DNA from: DASQGA01 sp963722715
GTDB lineage: Bacteria; Actinomycetota; Thermoleophilia; Gaiellales; Gaiellaceae
Assembly: GCA_963722715.1 (NCBI GenBank)
Contig: CAVROA010000015.1
Span: 167,430-231,429, forward strand
Direction: 5' to 3'
Length of the DNA stretch: 64,000 nucleotides
Shown here piece by piece: positions 34,434-43,658 of this stretch. A program made the translations under genes and the position numbers. The notes under the pieces are model-generated. The model saw only the letters and a program-made list of their open reading frames with translations. It was not told the DNA's origin and made no database searches. Each line of letters begins with the position of its first letter. Position 1 is the first letter of the stretch.

Positions 34434-35693
34434 ATGAACGCTTCGATGGACCGAGAAACGATCGTCTTCCGCGGTGCGACCGCAGTCGCGATGCTCCACG
34501 CGCTCGACGACGCATTCCTGAACCGCCAGCCTGGGGTCGATCTGGGCCAGCACGCGCTCGCCGCCGTGATCTCGCTCGCAGTGGGCGTGGCGGCGATGGT
34601 CGCATTCCCACGGCTCCGACCGGGATTCCGGGCGGCGCTCGGACTCGTGTTCGGCACACTTGCGACGACGAACGGCGCCATGCACGTCGTACACATCGCG
34701 AAGGACGGCCCGGCCCACAGCGATCTCACCGGCGTGCTCGCGCTGATCGCCGGCATCGTGCTCATCGGGCTCGGCCTCTCGATCCCGTGGCTTCACCGAG
34801 GCGAAGGCGCACACACCGCACGCCGGCGATGGGTAAACCGGGGCATCGCCGTTGCGGCCGGGGTCCTCGTCTTCTACGCGGGCCTCTATCCGACCGCGGC
34901 GGCCATCGTGCCGACGCACAAGTACCGGGAGCCGATCCCGGCGACGCCGAGCGGGTATGAGGCCGTTCAGTTCGATGCCTCGGATGGGCTCAGGCTTTCC
35001 GGCTGGTATGCGCCGTCGAGAAACGGAGCCGCTGTCTTGCTCGTCCACGGTGGTGGCGGCGACCGTACGGGACCGCTCGACCACGCGCAGCTTCTGCGGC
35101 GGCACGGCTACGGCGTCCTGCTTTACGACTCGCGCGGCCGGGGCGAGAGCGAGGGGACTCCGAACGCGTGGGGCTGGAGCTGGGAGAAGGACGTCGAGGG
35201 CGCGCTCGCCTTCCTCGGCGCGCGCGACGACGTGGAGGACGGGAGGATCGGCGGGCTCGGCCTCTCGACCGGAGCGGACGTCCTGATCCACGCCGCCCCG
35301 GAGCAGCGCGCGCTCCGGGCCGTCGTCAGCGACGGCGCAACCGCCGCGTCCTTTGCTGACCAGACGGCGACATTCGGGCTCGACGAAACCGCGCCCTACT
35401 TCTGGACGCTACTCACGGCGGGCCGCGTCTTCTCCGGCTACTCGCCGGGTCCACCGCTCGACGAGAGCGTCCCGCAGATCTCGCCGGCCCCGCTCCTCCT
35501 GATTGCGGCGGGCGGCTTTCCGACCGAGATCGACTTCAACCGACACTACGCCGAGGTTGCGAAGGAACCGTTCGAATACTGGGAGCTCCCCGATGTCGGC
35601 CATACGGCGGCCGTGCGCGAGCGGCCGCGGGAGTACGAGCGGCGAGTGATCGGCTTCTTCGACGAAGCCCTTCTCGAACGAGGCGCCTCGTGA
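34434..35693 (+). CDS. Membrane-anchored alpha/beta hydrolase, copy 1
   Basis: 419 residues. The first 160 carry about five helices with the motif LHALDDAFLNRQPG shared by all three copies in this region. Residues about 185-415 form an alpha/beta hydrolase: oxyanion region LLVHGGGGDRTGP, nucleophile elbow GLGLSTGAD, and catalytic histidine in DVGHTAAVRERPREYERR. It ends in VIGFFDEALLERGAS, nearly identical to the ends of copies 2 and 3. Substrate unknown. On the opposite strand from the other copies. Confidence 0.88.
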   Translation: MNASMDRETIVFRGATAVAMLHALDDAFLNRQPGVDLGQHALAAVISLAVGVAAMVAFPRLRPGFRAALGLVFGTLATTNGAMHVVHIAKDGPAHSDLTGVLALIAGIVLIGLGLSIPWLHRGEGAHTARRRWVNRGIAVAAGVLVFYAGLYPTAAAIVPTHKYREPIPATPSGYEAVQFDASDGLRLSGWYAPSRNGAAVLLVHGGGGDRTGPLDHAQLLRRHGYGVLLYDSRGRGESEGTPNAWGWSWEKDVEGALAFLGARDDVEDGRIGGLGLSTGADVLIHAAPEQRALRAVVSDGATAASFADQTATFGLDETAPYFWTLLTAGRVFSGYSPGPPLDESVPQISPAPLLLIAAGGFPTEIDFNRHYAEVAKEPFEYWELPDVGHTAAVRERPREYERRVIGFFDEALLERGAS

Positions 35694-35744
35694 CCGCATG
35701 CGCGGTTGCCCCGGGTCGAGGTCTGCTTGCGCCTTCCGCTACAG

Positions 35745-36101
35745 CTAAGCCGACGCGGCCGCGCTGTAGCTCGAGAGCAGCTCCGGGAGGCTCATCTCAG
35801 GCGGCGTGTTCAGATCGAGCCCGGTCGAGTCAGCGAGCCGGCGCTTGAACCAGAGGTCGAAGTCGTCCTGCGAACTCGAGAACAGCCCGAGCGCGTTTGC
35901 GAAGTTTTCCGTCTCGATGTACGCGACTAGCAGATCGCCGCTCGTCCCCTGTGCGAGAAACCAGGCCTCCTTCGTAATTCCAATTCGCCGCTCGGATTGG
36001 TCGTACTCGCCCTTCCTCGACTGCTCCAGCTCGCGCATGAAATCGCGCGCGTCGTCGCTCTTGCCGTCCACGATCGGGATGACGAGGCAGATCTGCTCCA
36101 T
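35745..36101 (-). CDS. Small conserved protein, unknown function
   Basis: 118 residues from ATG 36101 (AAGGAGGAGCG before it). An alpha/beta ferredoxin-like pattern: CLVIPIVDGKSDDARDFMREL, then SERRIGITKEAWFLAQ and DLLVAYIETENFANALGLF. It resembles DUF6176-type dimeric alpha-beta-barrel proteins. Lies between the two tRNA-Lys fragments. Confidence 0.75.
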   Translation of the reverse strand: MEQICLVIPIVDGKSDDARDFMRELEQSRKGEYDQSERRIGITKEAWFLAQGTSGDLLVAYIETENFANALGLFSSSQDDFDLWFKRRLADSTGLDLNTPPEMSLPELLSSYSAAASA

Positions 36102-36240
36102 CGCTCCTCCTTCGGCCCTTTCGTTGGGCCGGCATTCTCCTGCGATGGCAGCTGTCGGTCAACCTTCCAGGGCCTCCTCGGGGAGGTGCGGTGGCCCCTT
36201 CCAGTCAGCCAGGACCGATGCGCCTACGCTAAAAGCCTAT

Positions 36241-36302
36241 TTGCAGGCAAATCTGGCGATGGGCCGTGCAGGGATCGAACCTGCGACCTTGGGATTAAGA
36301 GT
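36241..36302 (-). repeat. tRNA-Lys 3' fragment (43 nt); probable left attachment site
   Basis: Bases 36260-36302 equal the 3' 43 nucleotides of the tRNA-Lys gene, from the discriminator base through the anticodon loop, then the match stops abruptly. The preceding bases 36241-36259 match the copy at 34336. This is what a tRNA-targeting integrase leaves at the far end of an inserted element. Confidence 0.85.
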
Positions 36303-36419
36303 AGGCTAGCCGAGGTTTAGGCCGGACTCGGGATGACCTGGCTTTTCCCTGCTAACCGGCCATATTTTGTCGAGGACTCGACGGCTCCGCTTCTGGCCGT
36401 TTCGGAGGGTCTGGTTGCC

Positions 36420-37127
36420 CTAACGTTGCCCGATCCCGCGTGCATGAGAAGGACCTGGCCCAAAACGAGACACGTTCATAGAACGCAGCTCAAGTAAAAG
36501 CGCGCCGATGAAGAAACATCCGAACGCGAGCGTTCCGGCAGGATAGGGATGCCCGCCCAGCAGGAACACCGCTGCCAGGCCGATGAGGATCCATTCGCGT
36601 CGCGGTGCGCTATGTCGGCGAGCGGCCAGAGCGAGAGCACCGACCGCGGCCACCCACCCGAGTGTTCCGATGATGCTTAAGGCGAACGGCGGCCCCACAG
36701 CCGGCCAGTCCTTGACCACATCGAAGACACCCTCTTGTTGCACGGCCGAGAGGTCTCGAGCGCTTCGCATCGCGAGACCCGTGCCGATCCCCGCCACAGC
36801 ATCGTAGGCGCTGAAGAAGACCAGGAAGACTCCGATACCGAAACGTGTCACCCATGCATTTGCGCGTCCGAAGCTATCGGCGAGCAACAGCACGGACAGC
36901 GCGACTAATCCCGTGAGTACGAGCTGAATGACGTGGAAGCCGGCGAACCACGTCGCCGCGTCCATCAGGGCCTGCGTGGTCTCATCCGGCTGGGGATGAA
37001 AGAACTCGAGGCCCGCTAGTAGGAGCGGTGGAGCGAGCAGCAGTAGGCGGCGGAACGGCACGGGCAATCGCCACGTTGAATTAGCTCGATGGAACGCGCC
37101 GCCTTGCGTCTCGGCCAGCATCATCAT
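36420..37127 (-). CDS. Six/seven-helix membrane protein, paralogue of the upstream gene
   Basis: 235 residues from ATG 37127 (ATGA overlap with the upstream gene; three ATG codons in a row). LEFFHPQPDETTQALMDAATW then FAGFHVIQLVLTGLVALSVLL corresponds to LGLFHPTSNPEVGDET..FIGLHVAQLFLIGGLAYALWLL in the neighbour, so the two arose by duplication. About seven helices, unknown function. Last gene of the overlapping run starting at the hydrolase operon. Confidence 0.78.
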   Translation of the reverse strand: MMMLAETQGGAFHRANSTWRLPVPFRRLLLLAPPLLLAGLEFFHPQPDETTQALMDAATWFAGFHVIQLVLTGLVALSVLLLADSFGRANAWVTRFGIGVFLVFFSAYDAVAGIGTGLAMRSARDLSAVQQEGVFDVVKDWPAVGPPFALSIIGTLGWVAAVGALALAARRHSAPRREWILIGLAAVFLLGGHPYPAGTLAFGCFFIGALLLELRSMNVSRFGPGPSHARGIGQR

Positions 37128-37783
37128 GCTCCCTGCAGCGAGGCGGCCTGTCCTTCCTCCTCCCGCGGCCGAAACTCGAACCACAAGGTGCCGCAGAGAA
37201 AGAGCCCCATTCCGATCGGACCCATCGGTCGCGCATGACCGAGGGCGAACACGGTCGCGCCGATTGCCATGAGCACGAGAGCGGGGCGAGGAGCCTTCCT
37301 CGCGAGTGCGACGATGACGGTGAGCGCGACGGCGAGCCAGAGCAAGCCAGCGCCGAAATAGAGGACGTAGCCCAGGGGTTCAGGTTCGAGTAGGGCGTCG
37401 ATGAGCCGACCCGCCGCACGCTGGTCAGCAACCGAAAGCTCGTTCGCCTTTTCGGCAACGATCCCCCAGGCGATTCCGAGGACGGAATCGAGCGCCGTAT
37501 ACACGATGACGAAGGGGAGGATGAGCGCCCGCGCGACTCTGGCGGGCCGGTTGCCAAGCTCCTCCACGAGCAGCCAGAGCGCGTACGCGAGCCCGCCGAT
37601 GAGGAAGAGCTGCGCGACATGCAGACCGATGAACAATCCCGTCTCGTCGCCGACCTCGGGATTGGACGTTGGATGGAACAGGCCGAGTACCAGGTAGAGG
37701 AACGGAACGCCGAAGAGAACGGCCCGGCGCACGAGGATGCTGCGCTCGCCCGGCATGCTTCTCACCTCAGTTCGAGCGTTCAT
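37124..37783 (-). CDS. Seven-helix membrane protein, unknown function
   Basis: 219 residues from ATG 37783, overlapping the small gene upstream (ATGA). Seven hydrophobic segments; LGLFHPTSNPEVGDETGLF and GLHVAQLFLIGGLAYAL are conserved with the downstream paralogue. The pattern of an F-H-P motif after helix 1 and an H-V-x-Q-L motif in helix 2 may mark a metal or ligand site. Function unknown. Confidence 0.8.
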   Translation of the reverse strand: MNARTEVRSMPGERSILVRRAVLFGVPFLYLVLGLFHPTSNPEVGDETGLFIGLHVAQLFLIGGLAYALWLLVEELGNRPARVARALILPFVIVYTALDSVLGIAWGIVAEKANELSVADQRAAGRLIDALLEPEPLGYVLYFGAGLLWLAVALTVIVALARKAPRPALVLMAIGATVFALGHARPMGPIGMGLFLCGTLWFEFRPREEEGQAASLQGA

Positions 37784-37956
37784 TCAGCGTCCAGTAGAGC
37801 GTCGTCGAAGAACGCGATCACCCGCCGCTTGCCGCAGAGCGACGTCAGCGATGCAACCGCCGCCACGACCATCATCAACGACAAGGACATGACCCCGAGG
37901 ACGGCGCGACGCCGGCCTGCAGTCAGAGCCCTCCCGCTCTCGCCTTTGGTGCTCAA
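37780..37956 (-). CDS. 58-residue membrane protein with a hydrolase-derived tail
   Basis: TTG 37956 overlaps the stop of hydrolase copy 2 (TTGA) and its own stop overlaps the next start (ATGA), so the frame is embedded in the operon. One helix (LGVMSLSLMMVVAAVASLTSLCG) is followed by KRRVIAFFDDALLDAE, which closely matches the final residues of the three hydrolases (YERRVIGFFDEALLERG and similar). It looks like a fourth hydrolase copy deleted down to a leader, helix and tail. Probably translated; function unknown. Confidence 0.6.
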   Translation of the reverse strand: MSTKGESGRALTAGRRRAVLGVMSLSLMMVVAAVASLTSLCGKRRVIAFFDDALLDAE

Positions 37957-39275
37957 GGCGTCTCACTCCTCTCCAGTAGGGCTTGGTCGAAGAAGCCGAC
38001 GACGCGTCGCTCGTATTCGGCCGGGCGGGCGTCTATGCCGCCCGTGTGCTCCGCGCCCGGAACCTTCCACAGCTGCTTCGGCTCACCGGCAGCGGCGAAG
38101 TATTTCGGCTGTCGGACGTCCTCGCCGCCCATGCCCGGCTCGGTGTAGATGAGGAAGATCGAACGTGGCGCGATCTTTCCGATCCGGTCGACGATCGGCG
38201 GCGGCGGGCCGTGGTTCGCGAACACCGTTGCCGCCAACCGCATCACGACCTGCAGCGGCGCAAACAGCGCACCCTCCACCCCGGGGAGATCGGCGTCTCC
38301 GAGCGGAAATCCCGCGCCTTCGGAGACGACCGCCCTGAATTCGGTCGATTGCGCCGCCGAGATTAGGAGGATCTCGCCACCCACCGAGGAGCCGAGGCCG
38401 CCGATGCGATCGGGGTCCACGTCGGGCCGGCCCTGGAGGTACCTGGCGCCGGCGATCAGGTCGCGGTCGCCGGCCCAGCGGACGAGGTCGCCCTCGCTCC
38501 TGCCCTGCCCGCGCGGATCGAGCAGAAGCACGCCGTACCCGTTCCGGGCGAGCATGCGTGCCTCCTTCAGTGCCGAGCGTCCCGGGAAGACGACGATCGC
38601 AGCCCGGTTCTTCGAGGGAACGTAGGCCGCGGCGAGCTCGAGCGAGTCGCTCGTCGTGATCGTGACAGCTTCGGAGGGCACGCCAATATCCGGCAGTGGC
38701 CCAGTCCGACCAAGGTGGGTGTAGCCGTAGGAGAATCCGATCGGGAAGACGACGAAGGCGAAAATGCCGAGAGCGGCGAGCGCGCCCAGGATCGTCGCCA
38801 GCGTCCGGCGGAGAAAGCGCCGTCGCCGACTTCTGCCTGTGCGTCGCGCCTTCCAAAGCGTCATCGGCCCCGCCACGAGGAGCACTCCGCCGGCCACGAG
38901 CGCGAGCAGGCCGGTGTAGTCGTCGCCCGAAACGCCGCCGTGAAGCAGGTGATAGGCGCCTGGGAAGCCGATGGCCAGACCAAGCGCTCCGAAGGTCATC
39001 GCGGTTGCCGCACGCACCGCGGCCGGGAGGTGTGGGTAAGCCGCCGCTGCGGCCAACAGGATCGCCACCGGAACGAGCCCGCTCAAGAGGTGATCGCCCG
39101 CGGACGTTCCCGGTTGCGGCTGGAGGTAGTTGTCGTCGACGACGTGCAGCGCAATCACAGCCAGGCTCGCGCGCGCGAGGGTCGTCTCGAGACCGAGGGC
39201 TCTAACGCGTTGGCCGGCACGGCCCTCCTGCCGGACGATTTCCTGCGCCGCGGCCGGCCCGCTACTCGTGCTCAC
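37953..39275 (-). CDS. Membrane-anchored alpha/beta hydrolase, copy 2
   Basis: 440 residues. Five helices in the first 170 residues with ALHVVDDNYLQPQPG and YHLLHGGVSGDDYTGLLALVAGG, then an alpha/beta hydrolase domain: AIVVFPGRSALKEA, LLLDPRGQGRSEGD, nucleophile GLGSSVGGE and catalytic histidine PGAEHTGG. Ends in YERRVVGFFDQALLERSETP. Starts four bases inside the end of copy 3 (overlap), and continues into the small gene and two membrane proteins. Substrate unknown. Confidence 0.88.
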   Translation of the reverse strand: MSTSSGPAAAQEIVRQEGRAGQRVRALGLETTLARASLAVIALHVVDDNYLQPQPGTSAGDHLLSGLVPVAILLAAAAAYPHLPAAVRAATAMTFGALGLAIGFPGAYHLLHGGVSGDDYTGLLALVAGGVLLVAGPMTLWKARRTGRSRRRRFLRRTLATILGALAALGIFAFVVFPIGFSYGYTHLGRTGPLPDIGVPSEAVTITTSDSLELAAAYVPSKNRAAIVVFPGRSALKEARMLARNGYGVLLLDPRGQGRSEGDLVRWAGDRDLIAGARYLQGRPDVDPDRIGGLGSSVGGEILLISAAQSTEFRAVVSEGAGFPLGDADLPGVEGALFAPLQVVMRLAATVFANHGPPPPIVDRIGKIAPRSIFLIYTEPGMGGEDVRQPKYFAAAGEPKQLWKVPGAEHTGGIDARPAEYERRVVGFFDQALLERSETP

Positions 39276-40583
39276 CGTCTTGCTCCCTCCGCTCCGAGTA
39301 GAGCGTCGTCGAGGAAGCCGATCACGCGGCGCTCGTATTCGGCCGGCTCGGTGGTGATGCCGGCGATGTGCTGCCCGTTCGGGACTTCCCAGATCTCCTT
39401 CGGCTCGCGGGCGGCCACGTAGAACCCCTTATTCGGCGTCCTCTCCGAGCCGTTCTGACCCTTCTCCCCGTAGACGAAGAAGACGGCGGTCGGAGCGATC
39501 TTGGCCACCTCGCTCTTCAGGCTCGGCGGCGGCAGCGTGCTCGTGAAGAGAGCGGTTGCCAACGTCACCGCACCGTCGCCGAGAATCGCGTCCCGCAGGC
39601 CGTGATTGGCGTACCCGTCCCGAAAGGACTGCCCGCTCCCACCCTCGGAGACGATCGCCTTGAACGCATCCGAATGCGCTGCGGCGTGGATCAGCATCTC
39701 GCCGCCGACAGAGAGGCCGATGCCGCCGATCCGCTCGGGGTCGACGTCCGGGCGGCTGCGCAGATATGCCGTTGCCGCATGGAGATCCCGGTCGCCGACC
39801 CAGCCGAAGACGTTCGGGTCCCCGTCGCTCGCTCCTTCGCCGCGCCGGTCGAAGAGGAGGACGCCGTAGCCGTGGCGAGATCGAGCAGTCGGGCTTGCTT
39901 CTGCGGTCCCGAGCGGCCGGGAAACGCGATCACCGTCGCCCCGTTCCGAGAGGGGACAAACCAGCCTTCGAGGCGGAGCCCGTCGCTCGTCGTGAACGAA
40001 ACGTCCTCCGGCGTCGCGCCGAGGTTCGGGGCAGGCACGCCGGCCCGCATCGTGTGCGTCACGACGTAGGCGATCGCAGTCGGAAACAGCACCAACGCAA
40101 TCAGCAGGACAGTGCCCGCGACGAGAAGGCCGCGCCGCAGGTATCGACGGCGCAGACGGTCGTCGATGCGCCGCGGTCCGCCAAAGCGATGACCGCGCCG
40201 AGACCGAGCAGCAGGAAGCCGCCGAGCAGCGAGAGGAAGCCGGTGAAGTCGTCCCCGGAGGGGCTGCCCGCGAGGGTGTAGTAGACGGTTTCGGTGCCGG
40301 CGAGCACGCCGAGGAAGCCGAAGAGAAGCGCGAGCGCCGCGCGCCGCCCCGCCCTGACGCGCGGGTATATCCATGCAGCGGCCGCCACGAGCGCGAGCAG
40401 CACGAGCCCGCCGACCAGGTGATCGGCCGCCGACATGCCCGGCTCGGGCTGGAGGAAGTTGTCGTCGACGACGTGGAGGCCGACGACCCCCAGGCGAGGC
40501 GCGGGCGAGCCGCGCTCGCTCCGTGCGCGACAGCGCGCCAGGGCCGCTTCGCGATCGGGGCGTGTTCAGCGGCGATCGGTCAT
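39272..40583 (-). pseudogene. Membrane-anchored alpha/beta hydrolase, copy 3, frame-broken
   Basis: Begins at ATG 40583 overlapping the MMPL stop (ATGA). Protein sequence continues in alternating frames: LARAS near 40490, then LHVVDDNFLQPEPG and the membrane helices to about 40180, then FTTSDGLRLEGWFVPSRNG and FPGRSGPQKQARL to about 39890, then the rest of the hydrolase with the elbow GIGLSVGGE, NGQHIAG (histidine) and the common tail YERRVIGFLDDALLGAE. At least three single-base shifts, near 40480, 40170 and 39880. All active-site motifs survive, so recent damage or sequence error is likely. Confidence 0.75.
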
Positions 40584-42886
40584 GACGCGGAGACCGGCCG
40601 TGCCTCGACGGGCTCGAGCTGCTCGTCGTGCTCGAGGTGGGGCAGCCATTCGAGCCACTTGGGCAGGTACCAGTTCCAGTCGCCGAGCAGCTTCATCGAT
40701 CGCCGGCAGGAGGATCGCCCGGACGATGGTCGCGTCGATCAGGATCGCCGCTGCAAGCCCGACGCCGAACTGCTTGAAGATCATCGCTTGCAGCGTCCCG
40801 AAGATCGCGAAGACGCCGACCATCACGATCGCGGCGCTGGTGACGACGCCTGCGGTCGTCTTGATCCCGTGGGCGATCGCGTCGTCCGTGCGTCATACCC
40901 CTGTCGTAGGCCTCGCGGATGCGGCTGAGGATGAACACGTGGTAGTCCATCGAGAGCCCGAAGAGGATCACGAAGAGCAGGAGTCGGAAGGAAGGGGTCG
41001 ATGCCGCCCGTGAACTCGAAGCCCGAGCAGCTCCTTGCCCCAGCCGTGCTGGAAGACGAGGACGAGGATCCCGTAAGCCGCGCCGACCGAGAGCAGGTTG
41101 AGCACGACCGCCTTCGCCGCGATCACGACGGAGCGGAAGGACACGAGCATCAGTCCGAACGCGAAGCAGCAGCACGAATCCGAACACGAGCGGCGCCACC
41201 GTCTTCATCTGGTCGTTGAAGTCACTGCGCGTAGGCCGTCATGCCGGTGACCGCGACCTCCGCTGTCGGGCAGCGCCCCGACGGTCGAGCGGGATGATGT
41301 CGTCGCGCAGCGCCGTCAAGGCCTCGTTCGAGGTCGAGTCGGTGCCGTCCCCCTCGACCGGGATCGAGATGACTCGCGACGGTCTTCGCAGCGTTCGATG
41401 TCGACGTCGATCGGCTCGTTCATGACGCCTGTGGCGAGTGCGCGTCGCTTCAGCTCGCCGATCGCCTCGCTGCACCGCCGGCGCCTCGACGTTCGGAGCC
41501 TTGAGCACGACGATCGATGCGATTCTCGGTCCCGGGGAACGCTGCCTTGATGCGGTTGTAGGTCGTCAGCAGCTTCTGCGGGTACGTGTCGATGCTCGGC
41601 TGGGCCGTGTGCAGCTGGAACGCCGGGATCGCAAGCGCGACCAGCAGACCGCCGGCCAGCACCACCGAGAGGACCGGCCGCCGCAGCACGCGGTCGATGA
41701 TCGCGCCCCAGATCCGACCCTCGCCGTCGTCGCGGCGGAGCCGGTGGACGAACGGCACGCGGCCGCGGTCGACCTTGTCGCCGAGCTTGGAGAGCAGCGC
41801 CGGCAGCACGGTCAGCGAGCCGAGCATCGCGACCGCGACCACCGTCATCGTCGCCACACCGAAGGAGGCGAAGGTCGCGTCGCCGGTGAAGAACATGCCC
41901 GCCATGGCGACCAGGACGGTCGAGCCCGGAGACGAGCACCGAGCGGCCGGAGGTCGCCGCGGCGGCCTCGAGCGCCGCCTCTTCGCTGCGACCGGCGGCA
42001 CGCTCCTCACGCTCGCGCTTCAGATAGAACATCGTGTAGTCGACGCCGACCGCGAGCCCGATCAGGAGGATGATCGCCGAGACGGAGTCGGCCATCGGCA
42101 GCACCTGGCTCAGCAGCGCGACGACGCCCGAGCGTGCGCGAGCACCGCGGTCAGGCCGAGCAGGAGCGGGATGCCGGCCGCGACGAGCGCGCCGAAGGCG
42201 ACGAGCAGGATGATCAGCGTCAGCGGGACGGAGAAGAGCCCGGCCTGCTTCAGATCGTCGAAGAACGACGCCTGGAGCGCCTTGTCCGTGCTCTCGCCGA
42301 ACGACCCGACGTAGAGCTCTGGGTGCGCCTTCTGCACGTCGGCGACGCGAGCGACGATGGCGTCGATCTTGTCCGCCGCGTCGTCAGGATGGCCCGCGGA
42401 TCTCGATCGCGCACGAGCGCCGAGTGCTTGTCGGCGGAGATCGAACCCGCTGTTCTCGTCGTCGAACGGCGACTCGACCTTCGCGCACCTGCGTCGAGCT
42501 TCGAGACGTCGGCGATCACGGCCTGCACGGCCGCCTCGAACGCGGGGTCGCTCGCCGTCGAGCGTCGTCGCTCTGGATCAGGACCTCTTCGCCGGCCGGC
42601 TGCTTGAAGTCGTCGTAGAGGATCGTGTCGGCCCGACCCGACTCGCCCGGCCCGGACGTCTCGAAGACGATCGTCTTCATCGGCGAGACGATGCTGAACG
42701 CGAACAGCGCGACCACGAGCGCGAGCCAGCCGAAGATCGCCTTCTTCCGGTGCTGCGCGCTCCAGCGCGCCATCCGGGCGGCGAGGTTCGTCGCGTGCGC
42801 GCTGGGCGGCTCCGGGTCGGCCTCGATGCTCGGGGGTCGCGGGCCCGTTCGTCCGGCTCGTCCTGGATGACTCGCGTCTTCATCAT
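40580..42886 (-). pseudogene. MMPL-family (RND-like) transporter, multiply frame-broken
   Basis: Starts at ATG 42886 after GAGAGGAGC and ends with TGA 40580-40582. The pieces, in order, are: RMARWSAQHRKKAIFGWLALVV (first helix), SGPGESGRADTILYDDF, the VGVDYTMFYLKREREERA segment of the first permease half, FLLLFVILFGLSMDYHVFILSRIREAYDRGM in the second half, then MMVGVFAIFGTLQAMIFKQFGVGLAAAILIDATIVR and the last KLLGDWNWYLPKW. Both conserved D-Y motifs of MMPL pumps are present. I count about a dozen frame changes, far more than in the intact MMPL gene at 58364-60541. Confidence 0.75.
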
Positions 42887-43005
42887 CTGCTCCTCTCGAC
42901 CATGCGGGGACTCAGCCACGCGTCGCAGCGCACGATCTCGTGCGCGGAAGGCGGGAGACTTGCCGTTTCGGGGGGCGGGTTTCTGGTGTCTTCGGACGCC
43001 CGCGC

Positions 43006-43658
43006 TCAGGAGCGCAGATAGAGCGAGCACTGCGAGCACGCGGCGCGACTCGCTGCCGCTCGAGGGCAGACCGAGCTTGCCGAAGATGCTCGAGACGTAC
43101 TTCTCGACGGCGCGGACGGTGATCACGAGCTTGTCGGCGATCCCCTGGTTGGAGCGGCCCTCGGCCATCAGCTCGAGCACCTCGCGCTCGCGCGGCGTGA
43201 GCTCGGCGAGCGGATCGTCGCTCCGCCGCTTCGAGAGCAACGTCGAGACGATGATCGGGTCGATCGCGGAGCCGCCGTTCGGCCACGCGCCGGACGGCGG
43301 CGAGGAACTCCGTCGACATCGCTGATCCGGTCCTTCAGCAGGTAGCCCGACGCCCTCGGCCGAGTCGGCGAGCAGCTTCATCGCCAGTCCCAGCTCGACG
43401 TACTGCGAGAGCACGAGCACGCCGACGGCGGGATGCTCGGCGCGGATCTCGAGCGCCGCGCGGAGGCCCTCGTCGTTGTGCGTCGGCGGCAGCCGGATGT
43501 CGACGATCGCGACGTCCGGCGCGTAGCTGCGCACCTTCAGCAAGAGTTCGTCGGCGGTCGTCGCAACTACCGACGACCTCGAGCCCGTTCGTCGCTCGAG
43601 CAGCGCGTTCGAGCCCTTCGCGCAGGAGCACGCTGTCCTCGGCGATCACGGCGCGCAC
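43006..43658 (-). pseudogene. NarL-type response regulator, frame-broken
   Basis: GTG 43658 (GGAGATCCC upstream) opens RAVIAEDSVLLREGLERA, a receiver-domain start. In another frame follow DVAIVDIRLPPTHNDEGLR (phospho-acceptor Asp in VDIRLPP) and VGVLVLSQYVELGLAMKLL. The C-terminal LuxR domain reads LTPREREVLELMAEGRSNQGIADKLVITVRAVEKYVSSIFGKLGL. Frame changes near 43570, 43340 and 43020; the likely stop is TGA 43006-43008. Length without shifts about 217, normal for the family. It overlaps the kinase gene by 13 bases. Confidence 0.75.

Noticed and set aside
34355..36302. tRNA-like sequences as additional tRNA genes
   Set aside because: Only 26 and 43 nucleotides of the 3' half are present; neither D arm nor 5' acceptor strand exists.
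37784..37966. Arg-rich 60-codon minus-strand frame
   Set aside because: The neighbouring frame (37780-37956) gives a membrane helix plus hydrolase tail with start-stop overlaps on both sides, which is far more convincing.
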